A stretch of DNA of 27,715 bases from JBBPYR01 sp038199755 (GCA_038199755.1 JBBPYR010000030.1:1-27715), one strand, 5' to 3'. Positions 1 through 7,741 are shown, counted from the stretch's first letter. The notes: generated by a model from the sequence alone, not told the origin. Program-made: numbers and translations.

Positions 1-517
1 CGCGCCCTACCTCATCGCGTCTTACCATTCGCGTATCGTCGCTCACCCGATAGGGCGTGTGCAACCTCACCTGCCCACCACCTTCCAGACGCAGTGTCTC
101 ACCATCTGCCTTCAGGAAGGATGGTGCGAGGACCTTTCCGTCATGTGTGCGCACCTCTACAATCCAGATGTCAGCGGGCAAGTGGGTCGAAAGGTGCAAT
201 TCCAACGGCGTGCCATCTGTGCGCCACGCATGAAGAGCTGCCTTCATGGTGCCGCTAGTGTTGATCACCAACACATCGCCCGCGCTGAGGAAGTCCCCTA
301 AAGCGCGGAAACGGCTGTGTAGCACATGATCGTTCGAGCGATATGATACCATCAACCGCACTTCGTCACGGGACAGGCCGCGTGCCTCTGGTGGCTCGCT
401 CGCCTGTAGCTCTGCTGGCAACACAAAATCCAATGGGTCGCGTCTTGCACAATCATTTCCACAGAGGATAGGGAACTGTGCATCTTCTGAAGGGTGTTCC
501 TGCATAGCGATCATCAT
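1..517 (-). CDS. queA: QueA-like S-adenosylmethionine:tRNA ribosyltransferase-isomerase, partial
   Basis: The N-terminal 172 residues of a QueA-family protein; the rest runs off the left edge. QueA transfers the ribosyl part of SAM to preQ1 in tRNA to make epoxyqueuosine. Visible family hallmarks are DFVLPAELQA near residue 31, PPEARGLSRDEVRLMV at about residues 42-57, and the GDVLVINTSGTMKAAL stretch near residue 80. The PPEARGL/VRLMV wording resembles the QueA-like branch seen in actinobacteria and Chloroflexi more than E. coli QueA, so true queuosine activity is inferred. The ATG at 517 overlaps the TGA of the upstream dehydrogenase gene (ATGA) and has a GGAG sequence just before it, so the two are translationally coupled. 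No other queuosine gene is visible in this window. Confidence 0.85.
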   Translation of the reverse strand, partial: MMIAMQEHPSEDAQFPILCGNDCARRDPLDFVLPAELQASEPPEARGLSRDEVRLMVSYRSNDHVLHSRFRALGDFLSAGDVLVINTSGTMKAALHAWRTDGTPLELHLSTHLPADIWIVEVRTHDGKVLAPSFLKADGETLRLEGGGQVRLHTPYRVSDDTRMVRRDEVGR

Positions 518-1224
518 TGCGCCGCTCCTGCTGTCAAAGCACGTGCGGCATAGCGACCACTCGGTTGATCGCCTGTAATCAAGGTGAGCAGGCCAGGGAC
601 ACTCACCTCTGGCAGGGGGCGATCACTGATATCTTCACCGGGGAAGGCTTCTTGATGCATCTGAGTACGCATATCACCTGGATCAACCCAGTAGACATAC
701 CATTCGGGTTGCTCGGCGGCAAGGATATGTGAAAGCTGCTCGAGAGCGGCCTTGCTCGATCCATAACCACCCCAACCTGCGTAGTCTTCGACACCGGCAT
801 CACTGGTGATATTCAAAATGCGTGCATTCGCTTTAAGCGTGGTACGTAGTGCCTGGATGAGGGCGAGCGGGGCGACCACATTGGTGCGATAGACCTGCTC
901 AAGCACGTCTAAGGGATATTCTACTAATATCGGTTGCGGGCTCGGTCCAAGCATACTAGCATTGTTCACCAACACATCGAGCCCACCCACCTGCTGTGCC
1001 GCAGTTGCTAACGCTTGACGGTGTGCCGCAGTGGTGATATCGCCAGGGAGTGCGATGACGCGTGTGAGTTGTGCAAGTTCTTTGCGTGTGGCCTCCAATG
1101 CGTCCGCGCCGCGTGCATCTATAATCAGAGTCCAGCCTAATTGTGCAAGTTGACGGGCAAGCGCGAGGCCAAGCCCACGTGACGCGCCAGTAATCAGGAC
1201 ACTGCCCGATTGAGTGAGAGACAT
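514..1224 (-). CDS. Short-chain dehydrogenase/reductase (SDR)
   Basis: A 236-residue classical SDR, an NAD(P)-dependent oxidoreductase with a Rossmann fold. Visible motifs are the cofactor loop TGASRGLG (residues 12-19), NNAS (87-90), the catalytic Ser in NITSDAG (Ser141) and the YGSSK active site (Tyr154, Lys158). The length is normal for the family. I chose the ATG at 1224 because GAAAGGA lies about 8 bases upstream; an in-frame ATG at 1251 would add nine residues but has no ribosome site. The stop codon overlaps the start of the QueA-like gene, so both are probably made from one mRNA. The substrate cannot be told from sequence, and the link to tRNA modification may be only positional. Confidence 0.9.
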   Translation of the reverse strand: MSLTQSGSVLITGASRGLGLALARQLAQLGWTLIIDARGADALEATRKELAQLTRVIALPGDITTAAHRQALATAAQQVGGLDVLVNNASMLGPSPQPILVEYPLDVLEQVYRTNVVAPLALIQALRTTLKANARILNITSDAGVEDYAGWGGYGSSKAALEQLSHILAAEQPEWYVYWVDPGDMRTQMHQEAFPGEDISDRPLPEVSVPGLLTLITGDQPSGRYAARALTAGAAQ

Positions 1225-1394
1225 GTTACAAATCCTTTCTCGCAAAGTCATCTATGAATTTCGCATGGCGACCGCAACAGCAAAGGGAGGAGGACTGCCA
1301 TGCTTGCTTTTAACTATTTGACATAGAGCTATTTTCATGATTCTACTTTACCGCAAGAAAAGCAGGTATACATTGTGCGGAAGGACAGATTAAT

Positions 1395-1414
1395 AGCTGT
1401 CCAAAGGGACAGCT
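1395..1414. repeat. 8-bp hairpin in the 1225-1466 gap
   Basis: A perfect inverted repeat, AGCTGTCC / GGACAGCT, with an AAAG loop. It lies in the gap between the SnoaL-like gene and the SDR gene (both minus strand). No T-run follows on either strand, so it is not a textbook terminator. Extra half-copies (GGACAG at 1383-1388 and at about 1478) make several alternative pairings possible. Nothing else supportable was seen in 1225-1466. Confidence 0.45.
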
Positions 1415-1466
1415 GTAGAGGGAGGAAGCACAAGAACAATATTAGATACCCTGCTCAAGGCGAGCT

Positions 1467-1850
1467 TTATAAACTGGACAGCAAGCTTTGTCCCTCGTTC
1501 CACTCTTCCGCGAATAGTCCATTGGCTATACGAAATAATTGCATCAGGGTTCGTTGCGCCTTCTTGCCACTTGGCGCGACACCCTCGTACATGCCGAGAT
1601 GGGTACCACGCCAAGTTGTGCGTATAGCGATAGTGTTCCCCTCAACTACGAGATCGTCAACGATAATCTCAAGGTCGGGGAAGCCTGTGCGAACGGCAAG
1701 GACATAGGCGGCGACGCCCGCGGTGCCTGTTGGCTGCTCAGGTGTGGAATGATCGATGAAGGTCGTGGCAAATAGCTGTTCGATCAGCTCTAACCTGCCA
1801 CGACCAAACACCTCGTCATACAGTTGGACTATCAGTTCATTGGGCATCAT
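1467..1850 (-). CDS. SnoaL-like / ester cyclase family protein
   Basis: A 127-residue protein of the SnoaL-like (NTF2-fold) group. The pattern is typical: an N-terminal helix with LYDEVFGRG, then FIDHSTP near residue 31, GFPDLEIIVDDLVVEGNTIAIR across the middle, and a TWRGTH...G strand pair. Members include polyketide cyclases, but most small stand-alone ones are uncharacterised hydrolase- or isomerase-like proteins. The ATG at 1850 overlaps the TGA of the upstream TIM-barrel gene (ATGA; an in-frame ATG follows at 1847), so it is probably made by translational coupling; there is no clear separate ribosome site. Co-expression with a sugar isomerase-like protein suggests a small-molecule role, which is inference. 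Confidence 0.8.
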   Translation of the reverse strand: MMPNELIVQLYDEVFGRGRLELIEQLFATTFIDHSTPEQPTGTAGVAAYVLAVRTGFPDLEIIVDDLVVEGNTIAIRTTWRGTHLGMYEGVAPSGKKAQRTLMQLFRIANGLFAEEWNEGQSLLSSL

Positions 1851-2848
1851 TTCTGTTTGAATGCGGCATCGAAGGCCTGTTGCGAGGGCGAGAAATCAAG
1901 CCGTTTCACGAATGCAGCGGCCTCTGGGGCGCCGTGGGCGCGATCCATGCCGCTATCTTCCCACTCCACGGAGAGCGGTCCCTGATAGCCGATACGGTTG
2001 AGCGTGCGGATAATCTCCTCAAACTCGATGCCGTTGCGTCCGGGGGTGCGGAAATCCCAGCCGCGTCGCGCATCGCCGAAGTCTAGGTGCGAGCCAAGAA
2101 TGCTGGTGCGTCCATTGAGGTTGCGTGTCGAGTTCTTGATATGCACATGGTAGATGCGGTCGGCAAAGGTTTCGAGAAACAGCACAGGATCAACAAACTG
2201 GTGATGGAAATGGCTAGGGTCGAAGTTAATGCCAAAGGCGGGCCGATGCTTGATAGCCTCTAACGTTTTTTCGGTGGTATAAATATCGTAGGCGATCTCG
2301 GTCGGGTGAACTTCTAGCCCAAAACGTATGCCTTGCTCATCAAAGACATCCATGATGGGGTTCCAGCGGTCAGCGAATTCACGATAGCCTGCCTCGATGG
2401 TGGCCCAGTTGTTTGGTGGAAAAGAGTAAAGCAGGTGCCAGATGGGGGAGCCAGTAAAGCCGTTCACCTGCGTCACGCCGAAGAGTTTGGCGGCACGGGC
2501 CGTGTCCATAATCTCTTTTGCGGCGCGTTGACGCACGCCTTCGGGTTCGCCATCGCCCCATACACGCGGCGGCACAATATCGCGGTGCCGCTCATCAATG
2601 AATTTGTCGGCCACCGCCTGCCCCACCAAGTGATTACTAATCGCCCAACAGCCTAGCCCGTGCTGCTCTAACAGCGCACGCTTATTCTTGACATAGTTGG
2701 TGTCGGCCAGGGCTTTATCGACCTCGAAGTGGTCGCCCCAGCAAGCAAGTTCTAGGCCATCATAACCCCAGCTTTTCGCTAGGGGAGCCAGTTCCGCCAG
2801 GGGAAGGTCTGCAAATTGTCCAGTAAAGAGGGTAACTGGTCGTGACAT
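1847..2848 (-). CDS. Sugar phosphate isomerase/epimerase family TIM-barrel protein
   Basis: A 333-residue protein of the xylose isomerase-like TIM-barrel superfamily, which includes sugar epimerases and inosose dehydratases. The divalent-metal ligand set is visible: Glu179 in GLEVHPTEIAYD, Asp210/His213 in NFDPSHFHH, His236 in YHVHIKNS and Glu295 in LSVEWED. Many relatives act on inositol-derived or hexose substrates, but the substrate cannot be fixed here. The ATG at 2848 is preceded by GTGAGGAAC at suitable spacing. It is the first gene of a two-gene minus-strand unit with the SnoaL-like protein, and is divergent from the dus gene across a 230-base spacer. Confidence 0.88.
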   Translation of the reverse strand: MSRPVTLFTGQFADLPLAELAPLAKSWGYDGLELACWGDHFEVDKALADTNYVKNKRALLEQHGLGCWAISNHLVGQAVADKFIDERHRDIVPPRVWGDGEPEGVRQRAAKEIMDTARAAKLFGVTQVNGFTGSPIWHLLYSFPPNNWATIEAGYREFADRWNPIMDVFDEQGIRFGLEVHPTEIAYDIYTTEKTLEAIKHRPAFGINFDPSHFHHQFVDPVLFLETFADRIYHVHIKNSTRNLNGRTSILGSHLDFGDARRGWDFRTPGRNGIEFEEIIRTLNRIGYQGPLSVEWEDSGMDRAHGAPEAAAFVKRLDFSPSQQAFDAAFKQK

Positions 2849-2993
2849 AGTATTTGTTCCTCACAGCTTTCTAACAAAAGTATTGTTTTAGAACTCTACC
2901 TCCAATTTACGCACATGATAGCGGTGATTGTCTACTCTCAACCCAGAAGAGCAGCATTCATGATTATTTTGCCACGCGATTCTCTTATGCCCA

Positions 2994-3022
2994 TTGTGAG
3001 ATCAGCCAAAAACGTGTATTAT
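2994..3022 (+). promoter_or_regulatory. Predicted sigma-70-type promoter for dus
   Basis: TTGTGA (2994-2999), a 17-base spacer and TATTAT (3017-3022). The predicted transcript start is near 3029, about 50 bases before the dus ATG. It sits in the 2849-3078 spacer between divergent genes. I did not find an equally good promoter for the minus-strand gene. Confidence 0.6.
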
Positions 3023-3078
3023 AAAGGAACCAAACGCATAGACAGAACCGATTGTACAAGGCTTTTTGAGATTAGATT

Positions 3079-4062
3079 ATGAGAACAACTTCTTTTTGGG
3101 ATACATTACACAAACCAATTTTTATCTTGGCACCTATGGAAGATGTCACAGATACCGTACTCAGGCAAGTGATTGCCCGATGTGGAAAACCTGCTGTTTT
3201 TTTTACTGAATTTACCAATGTGGAAGGGATGTTCTCCAAAGGAGAAAAACATGTTGTCCATAGACTGCAACATACCGAAATGGAGCGACCGCTTGTCGCG
3301 CAAATTTGGGGAACGCATCCTGAAAACTTCTCTAAAGCAGCAAGAAAACTGATAGATATGGGGTTTGACGGCATTGACCTTAATATGGGCTGCCCTGCCC
3401 AGGGTCCGGTGAGTAGGGGGGTCTGTTCAGGTTTAATCAATGACAGACCACGTGCCAAAGAAATTATTGAGGCAACAAAAGAAGGGGCTGCAGGTATCAT
3501 ACCTGTAAGCGTCAAAACACGCTTAGGTTTTCGAGCAATAGACTTCGATTGGATTGCTTTTGTGCTGGAACAGAAACCGGCAGCCTTAACCATTCACCTG
3601 CGCACCGTCTCCGAGATGTCTAAGGTTCCAGCACATTGGGATAGATTGAAAACAGTTGTTGAGATGAGAAACGCACTGAGCTCCGAGACGCTGATTATCG
3701 GGAATGGAGATATAAAATCACTCAGCGACGCGAGACAGAAAGTGGCGGAAGCTGGAGCAGATGGAGCCATGATAGGAAGAGGCATTTTTGAGAACCCCTA
3801 CCTCTTTTCAGAAACGATGACGTTAAGCGATAAAACACCGGAAGAAAAAATGCAGCTGTTACTTGAGCACATGCATCTTTGGCAGGACACGTGGGGAGAG
3901 ACAAAGCATTTCCCAACACTGCGTAAATTCTTTAAAGTGTATGCCAACGGTTTTCCGGGAGCACAGGAGTTACGTATGCAACTGATGGCAACGCAAACGC
4001 CAGAAGAAACAGAACATATCGTGACAGCATTTTTGCAAGCTTATACCTGCGCTATTGGATAG
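3079..4062 (+). CDS. dus: tRNA-dihydrouridine synthase
   Basis: A 327-residue flavoenzyme (Dus) that reduces uridines in the D-loop of tRNA with FMN and NADPH. The family signature APMEDVTD is at residues 18-25, the catalytic Cys105 is in NMGCP, Lys146 is in VSVKTRLG, and His173/Arg175 are in TIHLRT, where most Dus proteins have HGRT. An FMN-phosphate site follows (GNGDIKS, then DGAMIGRGIFENPYLF). The stretches FFTEFTNVEG and EMSKVPAHWD recall the Dus branch I associate with Patescibacteria (from memory). The gene is visibly more AT-rich than its neighbours and has its own promoter, so transfer from another lineage is plausible. The ribosome site before 3079 is weak. It is transcribed alone. 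Confidence 0.93.
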   Translation: MRTTSFWDTLHKPIFILAPMEDVTDTVLRQVIARCGKPAVFFTEFTNVEGMFSKGEKHVVHRLQHTEMERPLVAQIWGTHPENFSKAARKLIDMGFDGIDLNMGCPAQGPVSRGVCSGLINDRPRAKEIIEATKEGAAGIIPVSVKTRLGFRAIDFDWIAFVLEQKPAALTIHLRTVSEMSKVPAHWDRLKTVVEMRNALSSETLIIGNGDIKSLSDARQKVAEAGADGAMIGRGIFENPYLFSETMTLSDKTPEEKMQLLLEHMHLWQDTWGETKHFPTLRKFFKVYANGFPGAQELRMQLMATQTPEETEHIVTAFLQAYTCAIG

Positions 4063-4076
4063 GTGTCCAAAAACAA

Positions 4077-4117
4077 GTAGCACCATGTTCGTACTTACAG
4101 TACATCCATGGTGCTAC
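4077..4117. terminator. 11-bp stem-loop between convergent genes, two-tier
   Basis: Perfect arms GTAGCACCATG (4077-4087) and CATGGTGCTAC (4107-4117), with a second small GTAC/GTAC stem inside the 19-base loop. On the minus strand the stem is followed by TTGTTTTTGG, so it can act as an intrinsic terminator for the 66-residue gene. On the plus strand no T-run follows, but it is 14 bases after the dus stop and could protect that mRNA end. Confidence 0.65.
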
Positions 4118-4227
4118 GTGCCCTGATACACATCTGCGTGTGGAAATATCAACTGTGAGATAAACTGGCTTCAGCTAGACAAACAAGTGGGGTACTGTTC
4201 GCTTATGCGGCAGCAGAGACACCACTT

Positions 4228-4428
4228 CTATACGAGCACATCACTCACTTCACCGACCAACTTCTGAATTTCGCGGAGACGACGCTCTGCGATTTCCACG
4301 TTCTCCAGTGCTTGAGCCAAAATACGGGCTTCCAAGGAGGGATACGTCTCCGCGATATCGGGATCGATAGAGCCGCCAACTAACTCCAAGGCACGGTTCA
4401 ACTTTTTGTCCAGGGCTACAGTTGACAT
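4228..4428 (-). CDS. Small helical protein of unknown function (66 aa)
   Basis: A 66-residue acidic protein that I do not recognise. It starts MSTVALDKKLNRALELVGG and then forms what looks like an uninterrupted amphipathic helix rich in Glu, Ala, Leu and Arg (about residues 30-62), suggesting a coiled coil or helical bundle. It has no signal peptide or membrane segment. A very good ribosome site (AAAGAGGT, about 9 bases before the ATG), a predicted promoter with a perfect -10 box further upstream, and a terminator after the stop argue that it is a real, separately expressed gene. Function is unknown. Confidence 0.72.
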   Translation of the reverse strand: MSTVALDKKLNRALELVGGSIDPDIAETYPSLEARILAQALENVEIAERRLREIQKLVGEVSDVLV

Positions 4429-4605
4429 AATTTGTTACCTCTTTCCCTATGAAACTAGGAATAGGACGGCTGTGATCAGGAAACGGCATACAATTCGTGT
4501 GCCCCTACTGCTCATTACGTCTCTCACGGGTAATTAGTTACAAAGAAACGTAAAGCGTTTTGCTAAAGAGCTACAATTTCTTTCGTTCTCTATATCTATA
4601 TCTAT

Positions 4606-4633
4606 ATTATACTAGACGCCGAAAAAAACTCAA
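4606..4633 (-). promoter_or_regulatory. Predicted promoter for the 66-residue gene
   Basis: On the minus strand TTGAGT (4633-4628), a 16-base spacer and a perfect TATAAT (4611-4606). The start would be near 4599, giving a leader of about 170 bases before the gene at 4428. The region just below it is a short TATATC repeat (4591-4608). A nearer promoter cannot be excluded. Confidence 0.5.
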
Positions 4634-4759
4634 ACGGGGATACCAATGTCCTATATTTCCGCCTTTTCTACCTCTATTTATGCCTCCTTCTACCCTTCCA
4701 CACCCCGACACCCATCGGCACCTTTCTCTAGCCATTACTGCCCTATCGTAACAAGCCAG

Positions 4760-4808
4760 AACGAGTTAATGACATCCCTCAAAGAGGAGAACACATCATT
4801 AACTCGTT
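4760..4808. repeat. 13-bp inverted repeat in the 4429-4875 gap
   Basis: Perfect arms AACGAGTTAATGA (4760-4772) and TCATTAACTCGTT (4796-4808). The 23-base loop contains a second short stem, CCTC/GAGG. It lies 68 bases beyond the stop codon of the cupredoxin gene, so it may end or protect that transcript, though no long T-run follows on either strand. Apart from this, the promoter above and an AT-rich TATATC repeat, nothing supportable was seen in 4429-4875. Confidence 0.6.
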
Positions 4809-4875
4809 TCATTCCCATCAATTACCATGAAATGGATTTTCACCAATCTCATATGGCAGGCGTAGTAACGCGTCC

Positions 4876-5307
4876 CTATTGGACAACAATGGTCAAGTTC
4901 ATGTTCGGGTGGATACTGCAATAGACTTTGAACGTTCCCGCCGTGTTAAATGGCCCAATATCATGCGATTCGTTGCTACCGGCAAACTGCACCTGGACAC
5001 TAGGCGCACCAGTCTCTAGTTTGTTTACGGCAGCACCATTGACCCAGGAACCATTAAAAATTTGATGTGGCACCGCAGCATCATTGGTGAGAGTCAGGCT
5101 TTCCCCTTTCTTAATGGAGACAGTCGACTGCACAAAATTACTGTCGTTCATATGTACAACAGCGGAGCTACTAGCTACGCCACCACCTCCACCAGCACCG
5201 CTGCCAGTCGCGCCAGTAGTCTCAGTTCCAGGACGCACACAAGCGGCCAATAACACGCTCAATAAGGCCATGCCAATCAGTAGAAATGCAACAAACCTTG
5301 GCTTCAT
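4876..5307 (-). CDS. Cupredoxin-domain lipoprotein
   Basis: A 143-residue secreted lipoprotein with a type-I copper fold. The N-terminus is a lipoprotein signal peptide ending in LLAAC with Cys23 as the lipidated residue, followed by a Gly/Thr/Ser-rich linker (about 27-48). The rest is one cupredoxin beta-sandwich. The copper ligands are all visible: His81 in PHQIF, then Cys130, His133 and Met136 in YCSIHPNMN. It would carry electrons or bind copper at the outer face of the membrane. The ATG is preceded by GTGAGGT. It is a single-gene unit; the redox partner is not in this window. Confidence 0.9.
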   Translation of the reverse strand: MKPRFVAFLLIGMALLSVLLAACVRPGTETTGATGSGAGGGGGVASSSAVVHMNDSNFVQSTVSIKKGESLTLTNDAAVPHQIFNGSWVNGAAVNKLETGAPSVQVQFAGSNESHDIGPFNTAGTFKVYCSIHPNMNLTIVVQ

Positions 5308-5360
5308 AATAAATTACCTCACCTATTTCTTCGTTTCTTTTTGCTACTATGCACTACTGT

Positions 5361-5379
5361 TATCACAATCGTATCACAA
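5361..5379 (-). promoter_or_regulatory. Tandem TTGTGATA repeats upstream of the cupredoxin gene
   Basis: On the minus strand TTGTGATA occurs twice, 11 bases apart (5379-5372 and 5368-5361), about one helical turn, 54-72 bases before the cupredoxin ATG. This spacing is typical of a dimeric activator or repressor site, but no regulator can be named and a convincing -10 box was not found, so this is tentative. Confidence 0.3.
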
Positions 5380-5581
5380 GCGGTTCTTCCCTTCTCACAT
5401 TTCGCTCTTAAAAGACGATAGAGCACAACCTTTTTGCTCAGCATATAGATGCTGGAGCCTAGCAGTAAGCAAATGAGAAGAGCCTTGCCAGTAGTGGCAC
5501 AACAGCGCAAACGCAATATATAGCTACACTGATATCGTATAACGTGCTTGCAAGAGATGCATAGGAAAAGACCTGATCTTT

Positions 5582-5601
5582 CTTCAGGCAAGCACCTGAA
5601 G
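5582..5601. repeat. 7-bp hairpin in the 5308-5901 gap
   Basis: CTTCAGG / CCTGAAG with a 6-base loop. A smaller CAGCAA/TTGCTG pair follows at about 5619-5638, and CAGCAT/ATGCTG is near 5440. None has a T-run. The remaining gap between the divergent cupredoxin and SRPBCC genes holds the promoter at 5742-5771 and no convincing gene. Confidence 0.35.
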
Positions 5602-5741
5602 TCAGTATGCTTCACACAGCAGCAAAGGGGAGTTGCTGAAAAGCACATTTTACAGTTGAGTAAAAATAGAAATCATGGTTACATAAGAGTATTAAAGCGG
5701 CATAAGAATACACTTAGAAATACATGGCAGTGCTTTATTTA

Positions 5742-5771
5742 TTGATTTTCAACAAACCAGTATGGTATTAT
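5742..5771 (+). promoter_or_regulatory. Predicted promoter for the SRPBCC gene
   Basis: TTGATT (5742-5747), an 18-base spacer and TATTAT (5766-5771). The start would be near 5778, leaving a leader of about 124 bases before the ATG at 5902. Confidence 0.5.
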
Positions 5772-5901
5772 GTAAAAGGGTTGTGGAAAACGTTGGTGGC
5801 CTATGGATGGAATACGACATAAGGACGTGTGCCATGTACAAAGGAAACACGCGTAAAACACAGTATAAGTGATACGTTCCAAATGAAAGGAAAACAATCA
5901 T

Positions 5902-6723
5902 ATGCCAGATTATGCAACACATCATGCAACAGTCGTCGTCAACGCATCTGTTAGCCAGGTGTACGCGATGTTTAGCCATTTCAACGATTTCCCTAAATTC
6001 ATGAGTTTTGTGAAGGAAGTCACCTATTACGACAATCAGCGTAGCCACTGGGTGGCCGAGGTTGCTGGTCGTCATGAATGGGATGCCGTGAATGATAACT
6101 GGGTTCCCGATCAGCAGATTGGCTGGCGGTCAACGAACGGTATCGAGAACTTTGGGAAAGTCACCTTCCAGCCAACTAGCGCGAATCAGACGCAGGTTGA
6201 GGTATTCGTCAATTACAATCCACCTGCGGGAGTGCTCGGCGATCTGGGTGAGAACCTTGGTGTAGGCAACCGCTTCGACAATGCTTTGCAGAATGATCTG
6301 AATCATTTCGCCAAAATGGTCGATCAGGCACCCGCTGGCGCACTTGATCCCAATGCATCGAACTACTTGTTCCATGAGGATAGCGCGGCGGCAAAGGGAA
6401 CAACCACCAACCGCCAGAACGAAACCATGCAAAACGACGTGAACACGGGTGTAGGTAACTCCAGCAACACCGCGTATAATAACAATCCTGGCACAGGCTA
6501 CACTGCTGGTCAAAACACCAACACTAATGTAGGATATGACAACACCTCGAATTACGGTGGAGATGTCTCGTCGAGTGACCACCCGTTATTGGATCGCGAC
6601 ATCACTGGCACCACTAACCGTGACCTCAACAACGAGTACGGGAATAGTGAGAATGATAGCACCATGGGCGTACCCGCCGAGAATTTGCCTCCAATGGGAA
6701 ATCGTGACTTGCCTGGTTACTAA
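5902..6723 (+). CDS. SRPBCC (START/polyketide cyclase-like) protein with Asn-rich tail
   Basis: A 273-residue protein in two parts. Residues 1 to about 147 are an SRPBCC domain of the Coq10/cyclase type, a hydrophobic-cavity fold: HATVVVNASVSQVYAMFSHF at the start, then PKFMSFVKEV, and the final helix FDNALQNDLNHFAKMV. The rest (about 160-273) is a low-complexity tail rich in Asn, Gly, Thr and Asp (for example NNNPGTGYTAGQNTNTN) that is probably disordered. There is no signal peptide or membrane segment. GAAAGGA precedes the ATG, and a strong terminator follows the stop. Relatives are often annotated as stress- or general-function cyclases; the ligand is unknown and the role of the tail is not clear. 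Confidence 0.85.
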   Translation: MPDYATHHATVVVNASVSQVYAMFSHFNDFPKFMSFVKEVTYYDNQRSHWVAEVAGRHEWDAVNDNWVPDQQIGWRSTNGIENFGKVTFQPTSANQTQVEVFVNYNPPAGVLGDLGENLGVGNRFDNALQNDLNHFAKMVDQAPAGALDPNASNYLFHEDSAAAKGTTTNRQNETMQNDVNTGVGNSSNTAYNNNPGTGYTAGQNTNTNVGYDNTSNYGGDVSSSDHPLLDRDITGTTNRDLNNEYGNSENDSTMGVPAENLPPMGNRDLPGY

Positions 6724-6742
6724 CAATCCACGCCATACGAGT

Positions 6743-6786
6743 GAACAGGGGATGCATCCGTTACACGGATGCGTCCCCTGTTCTTT
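6743..6786 (+). terminator. Strong intrinsic terminator after the SRPBCC gene
   Basis: An 18-bp stem (6743-6760 with 6766-6783, one G-U pair), a TTACA loop, then TTTT. It lies 20 bases after the stop codon and separates this gene from the DUF1003 gene. Confidence 0.9.
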
Positions 6787-6888
6787 TGCACCATATCCAT
6801 AGGAAGCAACGTTGCGTATTATATATACCTATGCACTGAAGCGCCTATCTTTTCTTTCAATACATACCAAGATTTTGGAGTCATTTCT

Positions 6889-7488
6889 ATGCTAGATCAA
6901 CCACAAAAACAAAAAGATCGGTTATTACATTTGGAGCAGCAAGCGGAAGGAGAGCAGGAGCAACAGGAAAAAGCTCATCTGCTCGATTATGTTGATGAGA
7001 ATGTAGAGTCCATCATTAATCTCAAGTTACGCCACGAGCAAGAAATCAGTCAGCATCAGCGGGCGATCGAGCGCATTACAGCATTTATTGGTCGTCCATG
7101 CATCTTCTACTCGATACTGATTTTCGTGCTTCTATGGGTCATGTACAACGCACTGGCACCACGTTTTGGCTTGCCTTTAGTGGACGCGCCCCCCTTTTAC
7201 TGGCTGCAAGGGATAGTTGGGTTCAGCGCGCTGCTGGTAGCCACAGCGGTGTTAATTACGCAGAATCGCCAGGGCAGGTTTGCTGAAGAACGTCGTCACC
7301 TCGACCTACAGGTCAGTTTACTGATCGAGCAGAAGGTAACGACGCTTATTAAACTGATGGATGAGCTTAGGCGCGACCTCCCGAGTGTCCAACACGACAC
7401 CAACCCACAGGTCGAAGCCTTAAAGGAACCCGTAGACCCAAAACTTGTGCTTCATTCGTTAAAAGAGACAACACAAAGCAGCCTGTGA
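6889..7488 (+). CDS. DUF1003 family membrane protein
   Basis: A 199-residue inner-membrane protein of the DUF1003 family, whose function is unknown. A charged, Glu/Gln-rich cytoplasmic N-terminus (1-60, likely coiled coil) is followed by two membrane spans at about 70-90 and 105-124. The conserved SQNRQ-like signature appears here as ITQNRQGRFAEERRHLDLQV, and the C-terminal helix ends in LIKLMDELRRDL. The ATG at 6889 is chosen because TTTGGAG lies 8 bases upstream. An in-frame extension to 6769 exists, but those codons cross the terminator hairpin of the previous gene and read as unlikely protein. It is transcribed alone after a terminator. Confidence 0.88.
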   Translation: MLDQPQKQKDRLLHLEQQAEGEQEQQEKAHLLDYVDENVESIINLKLRHEQEISQHQRAIERITAFIGRPCIFYSILIFVLLWVMYNALAPRFGLPLVDAPPFYWLQGIVGFSALLVATAVLITQNRQGRFAEERRHLDLQVSLLIEQKVTTLIKLMDELRRDLPSVQHDTNPQVEALKEPVDPKLVLHSLKETTQSSL

Positions 7489-7617
7489 AGCAGAGAACAT
7501 GGCAAGCACAAGGCATATTTGAGGATGTAAAGCAGAGATATAAACTATAACTACATCTCACATCGATCACAACTCACACAATTCCTAATACTTTCCCTTT
7601 TGAAGTGGCCGGTAGGA

Positions 7618-7646
7618 TTGACTTTGCTGACACACTATGGTATATT
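7618..7646 (+). promoter_or_regulatory. Strong predicted promoter driving a non-coding or leader RNA
   Basis: TTGACT (7618-7623), an exact 17-base spacer and TATATT (7641-7646), with a TGG just before the -10 giving an extended -10. This is the best-scoring promoter by eye in the window, yet no ordinary gene follows within 600 bases. The start is expected near 7652. Confidence 0.75.
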
Positions 7647-7741
7647 AAGAGTGTTCCTTAAACAAGGGAACTACCAGGGAAACAAAGAAACCTTGGCACT
7701 TGGCTTACGAGCCTTGCAGTGGTAATCCGATAGGAGGTCAC

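Noticed and set aside
4646..4924. A 92-codon plus-strand ORF between the 66-residue and cupredoxin genes
   Set aside because: It crosses the 13-bp hairpin and overlaps the cupredoxin gene on the other strand; its residue mix is unlike a protein and it has only a weak ribosome site.
5319..5648. A 109-codon minus-strand ORF upstream of the cupredoxin gene
   Set aside because: Cys-rich, biased sequence without a ribosome site, sitting in the 5' control region of the cupredoxin gene.
6769..6888. N-terminal extension of the DUF1003 protein
   Set aside because: It reads through the end of a terminator stem and its T-run, and the ATG at 6889 has a good ribosome site.
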